From: Brugia malayi
Lineage: Eukaryota; Nematoda; Chromadorea; Rhabditida; Onchocercidae
NCBI RefSeq assembly: GCF_000002995.4
Contig: NW_025062476.1
Span: forward strand, 13,325,001 to 13,389,000
Direction: 5' to 3'
Length of the DNA stretch: 64,000 bases
This document shows, piece after piece, positions 13,301-22,830 of the stretch. Position numbers and translations under genes: made by a program. The first letter of the stretch is position 1, and the number at the start of each line of letters is the position of its first letter. The notes beneath the pieces were generated by a model. The model did not search any database. It was not told the origin of the DNA and was given only the letters and a program-made list of their open reading frames with translations.

Positions 13301-16300
13301 CTTCTACAAAATATACTTCTTGTCGGAGTGTTTCAAAAGAGCAGATAACAACATCCTGAGTTGCCAGATATTCTGGATGCTTATAACCGTCATTAACTAG
13401 TCCTCGATACATCTAAAACATTAATGGTTTATAAAAATTAACAAAATGCAAAATTTCAATGAAAGCAAGCTAACATGAATAAATCAAGACTATTCGCTAT
13501 TTTTTCAGTTTATAAGACAGAATAAATTCCAAATTAAATTTCTCTATTCTTTAATCATTCATTTTTACTTTCATACTTCCAGAATCATTTAACAATAAAC
13601 TAATTTTATGTACAAAAATGGATAAAAAAAAAAAAAAAAAAAGAATTCAGCTAAAACATACATCAATTTTAATATCGTCACGAATATGTCGTTTCAACTC
13701 TTCATACCACTGATGACAAATTGTTGATGGTGCAATAATAAGCGTACCTTTCACTGGATATAATTTATCCTATAACGATCAACAACAAAAATTTTTTCCT
13801 CTTCCAAATAAAAACCATAAAATCGATTTCCCAGAAAAAAAAGGATTGAATCTCGAGCATTTTACTATATTCAACTTTTTGTTAATACAAAAATTATGAA
13901 GCTCTTCATAATGTAAGCCACATTAGATTTATTCTTTTTTTTTCTTTTTTTTGGAATACTTAAAACAAAACATAGCTAAACTGTTACATACCTTATCATG
14001 AATACATTCCGGACATAAGAAAGGAATATCATGTGAAGGAAATCGATCCCAGTAAACTCGTTCCTGAGAACAAGTCGTGGAACATGTCGTACAAACTACA
14101 GTCAGCGGTTTCAATATGCTATTTTTACCTTTCGATTTTTTTGGACTCATTAATTCCAAATTATCATAACAGAACATTCGACGATATCTCGAATTTATCT
14201 GTCAAATAACTGAGCGTAATAATTTTAAAAGTTATAATTGATATTCATATTAGAATTAGCTCTATTTTTATTTTCATTCAGTTTTATTTTAGCTATTTAA
14301 ATAATTGTTAAAAAAAAAAAGAAAAAACCATTTTTTCTTTTTTTGAACTTAAGAAAATCATAATTTAGTCGATAATTAATCACAGTTATATTTCTCTTCA
14401 GACAATTAAAAAAAAAAAAAGAAAAACAAAATTCAACAAGCATGTAAATATTAAAAATGAAATATATATCATTCATCTAATATTTAGTATAATCATTTTG
14501 TTCAAAATATTTCAAATAACTTACTTTATCTTGTAATGCCAAATATCCATCGGTAGCAGCCACAACTGTAGAGATAAGCTCACCAACAACTATTTTCACA
14601 TCATCAATTTCTTTAGCCACATCATCAACAATCGGTGGAAGTCCTTTATCTCGTTGATGACTTAATATTAGACCAATAACTTCGATAGTCTTTCCAAGTC
14701 CCATTTCATCAGCCAATATACCACATAAAATAGTACTATGATGATCATATTACGAAAAAAAAAATTAGAAAATTAAATTATTTATACAATCACATATATA
14801 ATGAGAAAGAAATATATTACATAAAATACTAACTATAAAATTATTTGACAATACTAATGAAATATGCTAATAAATAAACAAATTACAACTTCATCACTTT
14901 TTTATCACGTATATCAAAATTATTTTTACATGATTTCTGCTGTGCACCATAATTTTAAAGCATAAATCCTTTGAACGAACATTAAGCAGAATAAATTTTA
15001 CTATTTGATACTTATAGTCATTGAAATTTAAGAAATGTGACATAGTTAGCTTAAATGTAAATAATATAAGAGCTAAAACTAAAAACTCAAACATACACTG
15101 CATTAGAATTAAGACAATTGCTGTAAAAGTTCAGCTGATATTTTGCAAAAATCGCTTTGATCCTATTTTTGAAATAAATATCCAAAGATACCTGGTGGGC
15201 ATTTGCCAAATGATGGAGTATCGAGTTGTCGTGATAAAGAACCAGTAACTGGTGAATACAGAATTGGTGGTGTAGTTGGCAGTTCAACAAAATCATACTT
15301 AACCGTAAAATTGATCTGTTGACTAGGATCTTCACGTGAGATCATAAAGCGTATTGCATCTTTCTAAATGAGATTAAATAATTTTAATAGACCATTCAAA
15401 TATGCACAGTAGAAAACTAATACAAGCTATAATTTCGCTATTTATGATTTAAAGAAATTACTCCTTTATAAGACCATAATTGATAAAATAATTTGCTAAA
15501 TTTCATGCTAAAAAAGAATGGAGAAATCTTTTGAATAAGAAAAATATATATATATATATATTGAAGAAGTAGAATGAACTTGATAAGGTCGTAGAACTGC
15601 AACAATACTTTCAGTAGAAATCCTCCAATTTCTCACAGGTTCATGTCTGATACTTTCGAAGAATCCATCAATATTCTCTTTTTCTTTTAATATAAGTCTT
15701 GCCGAAGAAATAGGAGATGGTACCTGAAGGTTTTTTTTTTTTTTTTTTCCTAATCTTTCTTTACATTATAAAGTCAAAAACTACTGCATGCACAACCAGA
15801 ATTTCAGCAATGTTAATTCTGCTCCACTACTCCTCCAGCTCTCCAGCGATAGCACAAAGAATATAATAAAGCTTTAGTCTTCTAATACATTTGACGAAAT
15901 CAACATTCTGTCTACCACCTATTAAGAAAAGTTCGAAAAGTTAATAAAAATCTTATGAATTCATTCAAAAAATGAAGAAATTGAAAGAAAGTTTACCAAA
16001 TGAGGAAAGAACATCGCAATAATCGCTTTCACATCAGATGAATCATTCACATTATAAACATTATTTTCGTAAGCAACCGCATTATTTTTTAAAAAAAGAC
16101 TGAATTTCAAAGCACCTTGATCACTAATTGTTGCAACTATCTCAAATGTTCGTGTCCATCTGAAAACATAACCAATTCCTTAGAAAATTTTCAACATTAA
16201 ATTTTATTTCGTTTAATCCTTTAAAAAAATATGACTGATTTATGTGAGATGTTGTAGTTCCAAAGCCTAAGCCCCAAACCAACTCATATCTTTCTCCTAT

Positions 16301-17378
16301 TTTCGCTACAGTCATTAATATAGTTCTCTGTTTTCTTGTCACAAATTTCACGATAACTTTTCATTTCAGTAATCACATGATTAAAAATTTGAAATTGCAT
16401 GAAGCACTGATCACACAATTCATATAAAACTTTTGCGCATTAATTAATGTAAAATAAGTCTCAAATCTCATATAAGATAAACAAACTGCATTAAAAACTA
16501 CTGTTGAAGACGGAAATCTTGAAGCTAATGGAAACTTACTTCAAATTTGACAATTCGTAAAAAAGCCAATTTTCCTCCTTATTTAGTTTACCAGTAGTGT
16601 ATTGCCAAGAAAGTAAATTAGCAACCCAAAGCCTCATTCGTTTTTCTTTGGGAGTAAGCCATCTGCCAAACTGTAATGAATACATTCAAAAAAGACAAAC
16701 AAAAAACATTGAAAGAAAAAGTATTTGAACATAATCGAACATTCTAATATGTAAAAACTTTGTCTTTCTATTTAATTTTCTTACTCAATTTTACTTCACT
16801 TTAAAAATAAAAAATAAAAATAAAAACGAATACATTTAATGATCATTTAATTAACATCATATTTTGAAAAAAAAAAAAAAGAAAAAAAAAATACTCTGAA
16901 AAGGCCACATGTTCGACAAAACACTACGCTTCGACGTCGACTATCACACAATTGACGAACAGCTTCAATATTATCAACATTTTTACTGTCAACTTCCGTC
17001 GAACCCAGAAAACAATATATCACATTTTGTGCATCTGGACTTGAGCAATCGAATGCTATCTACAGTTAACATTTTAAAATCAAAAACATATATCACTGAT
17101 AATCAAATGATATTAAATTCTGAAGATTTCCTAAGCAATAATTGCACAAAATTGAAACAAAAAAAATTGGCGTAAAAACCATTGGAAATATATTTCTCGA
17201 ATAAACTGATGCTAGAACTTCCAAGATATACTAATTCTCAAACTTTTAGCATATATTAAATAAATATATTAAAAATATAGTTAAAAATTTTAACTCAATT
17301 TTCTCGTTTAAAACTTACATTTTCATCATGTGAACTGCACTGAATACTGCCGTACACTTTTCTAGCACGGCAAGTCAT
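5347..17378 (-). CDS. shprh: SHPRH-like SNF2 ATPase / RING E3 ubiquitin ligase
   Basis: SHPRH homologues ubiquitylate PCNA and remodel chromatin in replication-stress tolerance. Exon order on the minus strand: 17319-17378 (start, MTCRARKVYG), 16895-17059, 16540-16670, 15997-16159, 15580-15723 (LRPYQ), 15192-15363, 14525-14735 (Walker A, ADEMGLGKT), 13992-14198 (PHD-like), 13662-13769, 13286-13412, 12787-12854, 12434-12557 (DEAQ box), 12155-12318, 11930-12029, 11565-11698, 11341-11446, 11082-11217, 10898-11009, 10684-10791, 10089-10210, 9778-9969, a poorly resolved part at 9240-9465, 9071-9122, 8689-8916, 8417-8602, 7982-8096, 7535-7734 and 6670-6832 (RING), 6270-6467, 5946-6050, 5610-5760 (IGRIDRIGQKK) and 5347-5387. 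The total is about 1,475 residues, against 1,683 in human. The split ATPase with a RING inserted before the helicase C-terminal motifs is diagnostic of SHPRH. Catalytic motifs look intact. The junctions 15192/14735 and around 9420 are not resolved. Confidence 0.93.
6670..7734 (-). other. SHPRH RING finger exons
   Basis: Two exons (7535-7734 and 6670-6832) split the RING in the middle: CPICLTTV...CAHCLCVTCFN in the first and CVVCRATT in the second. Spacing is that of a C3HC4 RING, with C-x2-C pairs and a C-x-H centre, preceded by a basic helical segment (KQSRCLAKLRYLSNL) also present in SHPRH relatives. All metal ligands are visible, so E3 activity is plausible. Confidence 0.92.
7029..7293. 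repeat. ~110-bp direct duplication in SHPRH intron
   Basis: Two diverged copies, about 7029-7142 and 7195-7293, share the order AACAATTC, TTATTATAGAATTAAA, ATGCTATC, TTTTAAAAATTATT and TTGAGGAAGAA. They lie in the intron between the two RING exons and include no exon sequence. Confidence 0.75.
10184..10318. repeat. 79-bp duplication covering an exon start and acceptor
   Basis: The sequence ATAACCATCC.ATACTTGATTTTG and the adjoining ATTAATTAAATTA...TACTAAAAGTAGTA occur at about 10187-10238 and again at about 10266-10317. The left copy contains the first ~28 nt of the SHPRH exon 10089-10210; the right copy lies in the upstream intron. It parallels the acceptor duplications in the lipid transfer gene. 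Confidence 0.85.
11930..15723 (-). other. SHPRH SNF2 N-terminal ATPase domain exons
   Basis: Exons from 15580-15723 (VAVLRPYQ) down to 11930-12029 carry, in order: the Q-like LRPYQKDAIRFM segment, Walker A ADEMGLGKT, motif Ia (TLIIAPSTICHQW), IEWWR, the Walker B DEAQ box (CIDEAQMVES), motif III (RWCITGTPVTNSLQDLYGL), and WW and YRATLSNC segments that match the SHPRH pattern closely. A PHD-like insertion sits between motifs I and Ia. Confidence 0.92.
13992..14198 (-). other. degenerate PHD-like exon of SHPRH
   Basis: This 69-codon exon lies where SHPRH has its PHD finger. It keeps CTTCSTTC and a final CPEC pair separated by about 20 residues. The first ligand pair and the H-x2-C element of a C4HC3 PHD finger are not recognisable. 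The linker-histone-like H15 domain expected just before it is reduced to about 50 residues without clear similarity. Confidence 0.6.
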
Positions 17379-17403
17379 AAAGTAAAATGACAAATCTCTG
17401 AAA
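17319..17403 (-). promoter_or_regulatory. SL trans-splice acceptor and start exon of SHPRH
   Basis: On the minus strand GGTGTTTCAG ends at 17398 and the initiator ATG follows about 20 nt later at 17378-17376. No upstream coding exon in phase is visible. In nematodes this arrangement is typical of spliced-leader addition sites. A conventional 5' UTR intron cannot be excluded from sequence alone. Confidence 0.55.
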
Positions 17404-18207
17404 CACCTATAACAAATATTTGCTTATTGATTCCTATTTATTCTATCGACTAATTCAACCGCTAGAGATGATTTTCGAATGAAAAAATCGCGTTCAACAT
17501 CTATTTTTGACTTATAAGATAATGAACAACATTGCATAAACTTGAACAGAATATTGCAAGCCATAAATTCCATTAGGTTAAAAATTTAAATTAAGCAACA
17601 AGCATATCGGATTATATAATTAGGTACAGTGAACAGTAACATATATTAAAGGGATATCAGTAACAAAATTATACAAAAATTTTAAGTAAAATGAAATGTT
17701 TTAACACATATATTCGAAATTTGTAAATATATTTCAAGTTAGACTTTGTTGATTTTAATGTTTTAAAAAATGGTTCAGATTCTATTTCTAATTGTTTCAT
17801 TTTGCCTTCCTATCTAATCGAAAAATTAGTAAATTGATTAAATCACAAAACAATTTTCCCTTATAACTTTTCTACGTCGAAAATCTATTAAGTCAGAAAC
17901 TTTTGCAAATCAAGATCAGAAAAGCATTTAAAAAATCAAATAAAAATTCGATACTATTCCACTCGCAGAAAAAAAAATTCAAATCATAACATTAAAACCA
18001 AGTCCAACTTAACAAAGCATTTCTATGCATCACAATTATTAAACATTTCAATTTCTAAAAAAAAAAAAAAAAAAAAAAAGAAAAGTGGGGTATCCAAATA
18101 CAAATCCAGAACTGCTGGATTTGAAAAATGCATAAAAATTCAAATAGAAACACAAACAAAATCTTCAGATCTTCAGAGAAACAAAATCTTCAGAGAAGCG
18201 ATAAAAT
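17398..18207. other. spacer between RCCD1-like and SHPRH genes
   Basis: About 810 bp between two minus-strand genes. It holds an A run near 18058-18080. The only TTTATT (minus-strand AATAAA) I found in it is at 17437-17442, 39 nt before the SHPRH trans-splice acceptor. No coding exon was seen. Confidence 0.6.
17437..17442 (-). terminator. candidate poly(A) signal of RCCD1-like transcript
   Basis: Minus-strand AATAAA placed 39 nt upstream of the acceptor that precedes the SHPRH start codon. The closeness to the next gene's trans-splice site resembles nematode operon junctions, but the implied 3' UTR of about 765 nt is long. Confidence 0.4.
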
Positions 18208-19143
18208 TCAAAACAATTTCGTACTGCCAAATGTGAGTTCCCAGTGATCAGATCGTTTTAACCAAGTAGCATTTCCATAAGCAGAAATTTGCACTATAAT
18301 TTCGAGAATATCCAATGGTGTAGGTATATCCAGAATTTCTCCAACTTCACAGCAATCACCTAGCTGTCCAAAATTATTCCATCCCCATAAGTATACATCA
18401 CCATCTTCAGTTAATGCAGCACTATGCCATTTACCGCATGCCACTTGTGTCACCCTTAAAGGTGACAAACATCCCACTTGCTTTGGATGATGCTCACATC
18501 TTAAATTAGCATGGCCAAGCACACCTCGGCTTCCTATGCCCATACTATAAACCAAACCACTTACAGTTAAAATTAGCACATGTTCATTACCAGCAGAAAG
18601 CTGTAGAATTGGCTCATCGGATCCAAATTGTAATACTTGAAAATCATCAGTTTTGTTATCCGTGAAAATTCGATACAATGATGGTTCACCACTAGCTCTA
18701 TTTCTTGCCAGGTAACATGAATGACTTGTGGTACAAATGAGGAAATCTTCAACTTTTGTTTTTATTGTCTCTTTCGGTTGCATATCACAATGGGCCATTT
18801 CTGGTATTCGAGGATCATTAAAATCCACTCTATCATGCATTAATTCAGTTTCCACATTAACATTTACAAGATATTCAAATTTCGGATTTTCCGGAACCAT
18901 ATCCAAATTGAGAGAATAAACGAAAAATGAATCTATTCGAAGAGTGTAAATACGATGATCTGAAGGTGCTAAAGCAAAAATGTAATTATGAGTATGAGAT
19001 ACATCCTTAATTTTACCATCTATCTGAAATTGTGATACTCTTTGCTGAAGATAATTTCGTAGGATAACGCGCGATTTTGTAGCACTTCGTCGAACCTCAA
19101 TTGTACCAAAATATGCAGCAAATATTTTACACTCTTCACTCAT
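18208..19143 (-). CDS. rccd1: RCC1-repeat protein, RCCD1-like
   Basis: A single uninterrupted frame of 311 residues from MSEECKIFAAYFG to STKLF. RCC1-type propeller repeats are clear in the C-terminal half: ILQLSAGNEHVLILT-SGLVYSMGIGSRGVLGH, then VACGKWHSAALTEDGDVYLWGWNNFGQLG. This order (GxEH, WHS, DIYxWGWNxxGQL) is the RCCD1 pattern; human RCCD1 (376 aa) partners the JmjC protein KDM8 in chromatin and mitotic functions. The N-terminal half is divergent. The start was chosen because TTGTGTATTTCAG ends 17 nt upstream, probably a spliced-leader acceptor; the frame extends 10 codons further but those lie in or before the acceptor. The absence of introns contrasts with every neighbour. Assignment to the RCC1 family is firm, to RCCD1 probable. 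Confidence 0.88.
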   Translation of the reverse strand: MSEECKIFAAYFGTIEVRRSATKSRVILRNYLQQRVSQFQIDGKIKDVSHTHNYIFALAPSDHRIYTLRIDSFFVYSLNLDMVPENPKFEYLVNVNVETELMHDRVDFNDPRIPEMAHCDMQPKETIKTKVEDFLICTTSHSCYLARNRASGEPSLYRIFTDNKTDDFQVLQFGSDEPILQLSAGNEHVLILTVSGLVYSMGIGSRGVLGHANLRCEHHPKQVGCLSPLRVTQVACGKWHSAALTEDGDVYLWGWNNFGQLGDCCEVGEILDIPTPLDILEIIVQISAYGNATWLKRSDHWELTFGSTKLF

Positions 19144-19173
19144 CGTATGTCTTTCCACTCCTGAAATACACAA
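19144..19173 (-). promoter_or_regulatory. SL trans-splice acceptor of RCCD1-like gene
   Basis: Minus-strand TTGTGTATTTCAG ends at 19161, and the ATG at 19143 follows after a 17-nt leader. No upstream exon with a matching donor was identified, so trans-splicing is the simplest reading. Confidence 0.5.
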
Positions 19174-20351
19174 GCATTAAAATTTCTAATTACTTTTACG
19201 TAACTATTAATTTGATAAATGTTTGTAGGAAAGAATTTTTTCTTTTGCAAACATGAAACATTGAAATACTTTGTATTGCTTAATTGATTTCTGCTTTTTA
19301 TTAATTTAATAATATGATAAGTAATGTTATTTCTATTTTATTGTTATTTATTTATTCTATCTCTTAATTTGATCAGTATAATTAGTAGTATCACTATAAT
19401 AATCAATAATATTAGTAATAATAATCTATAAAAAAAAAATTTAAAAAAAATAACAATAATCAATATTAGTGTTATCTTTTTTAATTTGTGATGCTAACTG
19501 TAATTTACTTATTCTCATACCATAATATGGCCAGTCATATCCTTATCATTATTTATTTATTCCCTTTCCATAATTTGATCAGTAATATTATTGCTGTCTT
19601 AATTTTATTTACTTTCTCTCTCTCTCCATAATACAGTTAGTACTATTATTATCTTTTTCATTTATCCTGATCCTATAGTCTGGTCAGTAATATTTTTTGC
19701 ACGTATTTACTTATTCTGATCCCATAATTTGATTTCAGAATTTCCATTCCATATTACTTATTTTCATCCAACAATTTAATCACCAATGACTCACTGCTCT
19801 CTTATTATTAATTATTTATATACTATTATTATACATGAACATAATCATAATTATAATCATAATCCCAACTATGATTACTTCGTCAGTTGTTTTCTTGACA
19901 TAAATTATTCTTACTCCTTGCTCATTATTATTAATAATAATTAATATTCCTATTATTATTTATGGTTAACTTAGAAATATTCTCTATCTTGCAGAAATTA
20001 ATTATTATTAGCTGTGTGAGTTTCAAGAAATCATAATAAACTGAAAGAGTAAACTTCAAAAATAAAAAAACGCTCTAACTCAAACATAAAATAACTTTTC
20101 CTCTGAAGCCATCATTTACCGCAAAATTCAATTGCAATTGCTTCTTGCTTATTGGCTGTTTTGGTAAAAAGGTGTTTTAAATTTTAATAAATTTAAAATC
20201 TCTGTTTTAATTTCGTAAATGATTGTAATCTTAAGTTTGATTATGATTATGATTATAATTATAATTGTGTTTATGATTGAATTTTTCTTTTAAAATAAAA
20301 TTATGCTATCACAGATTGTATTGATTGATTGCGATATAATATGTTTCGTCA
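19174..20351. other. divergent intergenic region RCCD1-like / NUDT9
   Basis: About 1.2 kb between head-to-head genes, so it should hold both promoters. It contains ATT-rich blocks and an ATTGG (inverted CCAAT) at about 20151-20155 that could serve either gene. No TATA element can be singled out in such AT-rich DNA, and no coding exon was seen. Confidence 0.55.
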
Positions 20352-20951
20352 ATGCTTATTGCAAATGTTCGATCTGTTCGACTTGTTATGAATTCTGTTA
20401 TGATTACAAAGTCAAAAATGCATCATAAATGCCGAAATATAGGTTTATTTCGTTCAAATTCTTGCTCTTTATTAATTTATTTAATTTTTTTTTTCAACTT
20501 GAGTTTTTTGATGATTTTTTGTTATTGCTATCGTAATATTTTATTATTATTTTTAACCAAATATAATTTTTTTATTTTTTAAATTTAGCAACATATTTGT
20601 CAGGCGTTGCTTTTTTCACATCGTCTACAAAAAATGAGTGAATTTAAAACGTAAAATTAAAATTTTCATAGCCATATTGTAGAAGTTGCAGTTGTTTTCC
20701 ATAATATTTACACATATTTATGCACTTATGTTTTACTTGCGCATGATTTTTCAAACTATCAATTTATTAACTAGTAAATAAATAAGTTGATTAATTAAAT
20801 ATTTTTTTATTAAGTAGTAAATTTCTTTTATTATTTTTACTATTATTATTGCCTTATTATATTTTTTTAAACTACTTTTTTCATTACATTTTTTTTTTTT
20901 ATTAACTGATGAAAAAATTTTTCAATAACTAGTAACTAAATAAATAAATAA

Positions 20952-20988
<37 letters not shown>

Positions 20989-22162
20989 AGTTGATTAATC
21001 AAATTCATGAACTAGTAAATAAATAAATTGATTAATTAAATAGAATAAATACGTAATATATATTTCGTGCAACTTAAGGAAATTATGCAAAATATTATGG
21101 CTGCTTGATAATTTTTTGTTTTGTATTTCCAGAAAAACCATATCTGCGTAGTGATGTCTATCGTGTAAAGGTACCGGATGATAAAGTTAAATGGGAAGTT
21201 GTTTGGCCTGAATACGCTCCGAAAGATTTCACAAGCTCAGGAGCTATTGGTAAACCCTGGGCAGATTCAGTTAATGTCGAAAGTCAGAAATTCAAATGGA
21301 ACGATGTTGATGGATTAATCGATCGACGTTCCTATATGGGGTAACTTATTTATTCAATTACATTTATTATTATGTTACCTATATATACCATTTTTGCATT
21401 TATTGTGGTCATCATCTCAAGAGAAACAAAATTTCTTTGTAATTTAATTAAATTCAGGAAATATAATTTGGATGGAACTGGGCGACCACTTAATCCGGTG
21501 GGACGAACAGGATTACGAGGACGTGGAGTTTTGGGCAAGTGGGGACCAAATCACGCAGCAGATCCAATTGTAAGTCGAATCCACCACGGGCAATTACAGT
21601 TTGTTGGGATCGCCCGGCGAGATTCCGGTGAATGGGCTCTTCCTGGGGGTATGGTAGATGCTGGTGAAGATGTACAAGAAACGTTGAAAAGGTAGGAAGT
21701 CTTCATTTTGTGGCATGATTTTTCAAAAGGAAAAAATTTTCAAAACTTTAGAGAATTTACGGAAGAGGCACTGGATGGTAAAAAGTATCCGGAATTGGAT
21801 ATGCTTTGGCGTAAAGGTGTGGAGCTGTATCGTGGTTATGTGGATGATCCACGGAATACAGATAATGCATGGATGGAAACAGTTGTGGTTAATTTTCATG
21901 ATAACGACGGCTACCTAAACAATGTCACGCTTAGAGTATGTAAATGGTTTCAAATTCTTATTGGGGCCAACTTTTGTTTATTGTAATTCAAACTCAGTTT
22001 TAATTAAATTGGAAATTGTTTTATTTTGGAGTGAATGATGTAAAATTCCAGGCAGGAGATGATGCAATTAAATTGCGATGGATTACCGTTTCACTGGGTC
22101 AAAAGCTGTATGCATCTCATGAAGACTTCATCAAATTACTTGCTCAACATCATGGCATATAA
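20352..22162 (+). CDS. ndx-9: ADP-ribose pyrophosphatase, NUDT9 family
   Basis: Hydrolyses ADP-ribose to AMP and ribose-5-phosphate. Exons 20352-20442, 21133-21340, 21458-21691, 21752-21935 and 22052-22162 join in frame to 275 residues with GT-AG introns. Family landmarks are [45 protein letters not shown], a Nudix box starting GGMVDAGED and crossing the exon 3/4 junction into REFTEEAL, and [18 protein letters not shown]. The REF of the Nudix box is intact, unlike the inactive NUDT9-H domain of vertebrate TRPM2, so an active enzyme is expected. The start at 20352 adds a short basic/hydrophobic segment that could be a mitochondrial presequence; the internal Met at 20418 is the alternative. Intron 3 is only 60 bp. 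Confidence 0.95.
20940..20984. repeat. (TAAA)n followed by (TA)n microsatellite
   Basis: TAAATAAATAAATAAA followed by about 15 TA dinucleotides, inside intron 1 of the NUDT9 gene. Confidence 0.9.
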
Positions 22163-22830
22163 ATCAGATCTTCTATCATTTTAATAATTTCTATAAATTG
22201 TACAGCAATAAACATATCCATAAATTTGTAAAGCATAAAGGAAGGTTTAATTATTCCTAATTTATACAATGAAGATTACATTCTGCTATCAGTAGCTCAT
22301 GAGTTTCATGTCATTTATCAAATTTAATAATTGTTATATTGTATAACTCAAGTAATCATATAAAAAGCTGTGCGTCGAAAAGTAAGACTGAATTTTGAGG
22401 TTAACATTGATGTTTCTGAAAAAGAAAAAAATATTCTGTCCAATTGCATTGATTCAACAAAATGATTTATGAATTTAATAGCATTTGTACAGTGTTTGGT
22501 AGGAAATAGAAATACCGTTTCTTTTCATTCAGCGAACTGGATACACTGATAGTAATGGGCTTAATGAACCAATAATTTTCATTGTCACCAATCAGAGTGA
22601 CATGAGCATGTTGTCCGTAGCATACTGATATGTGGTAGTTGTGCATAGGTAGTTGCATAGTTTCTGCATAAATTGTTTCTAGTATTTCCAGTCATTTAAA
22701 AAAGACAAATGACATGAGATGATACAATTAATAATTTTTGATTAAAATTAAAAGATAAGTCAGATAAAATTTAATTTCTTAAAACATCACTTGAAGGGTT
22801 CAAGTAAGTAATCGTCAAGCATTGGTAACG
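22163..22830. other. intergenic region NUDT9 / SR-protein gene
   Basis: Contains the NUDT9 3' UTR and presumably the promoter of the SR-protein gene. An island at about 22470-22690 has more balanced composition than the other spacers and holds CCAATCAG at about 22587-22594, a CCAAT-box-like sequence. A 63-codon minus-strand frame there lacks family similarity and I do not call it. Confidence 0.5.
22207..22212 (+). terminator. candidate poly(A) signal of NUDT9 gene
   Basis: AATAAA 45 nt after the stop codon at 22160-22162, giving a short 3' UTR. Confidence 0.55.

Noticed and set aside
21105..22162. TRPM2-type channel with a NUDT9-H domain
   Set aside because: No channel exons are nearby, the Nudix box keeps the REF residues of the enzyme, and the N-terminus matches NUDT9.
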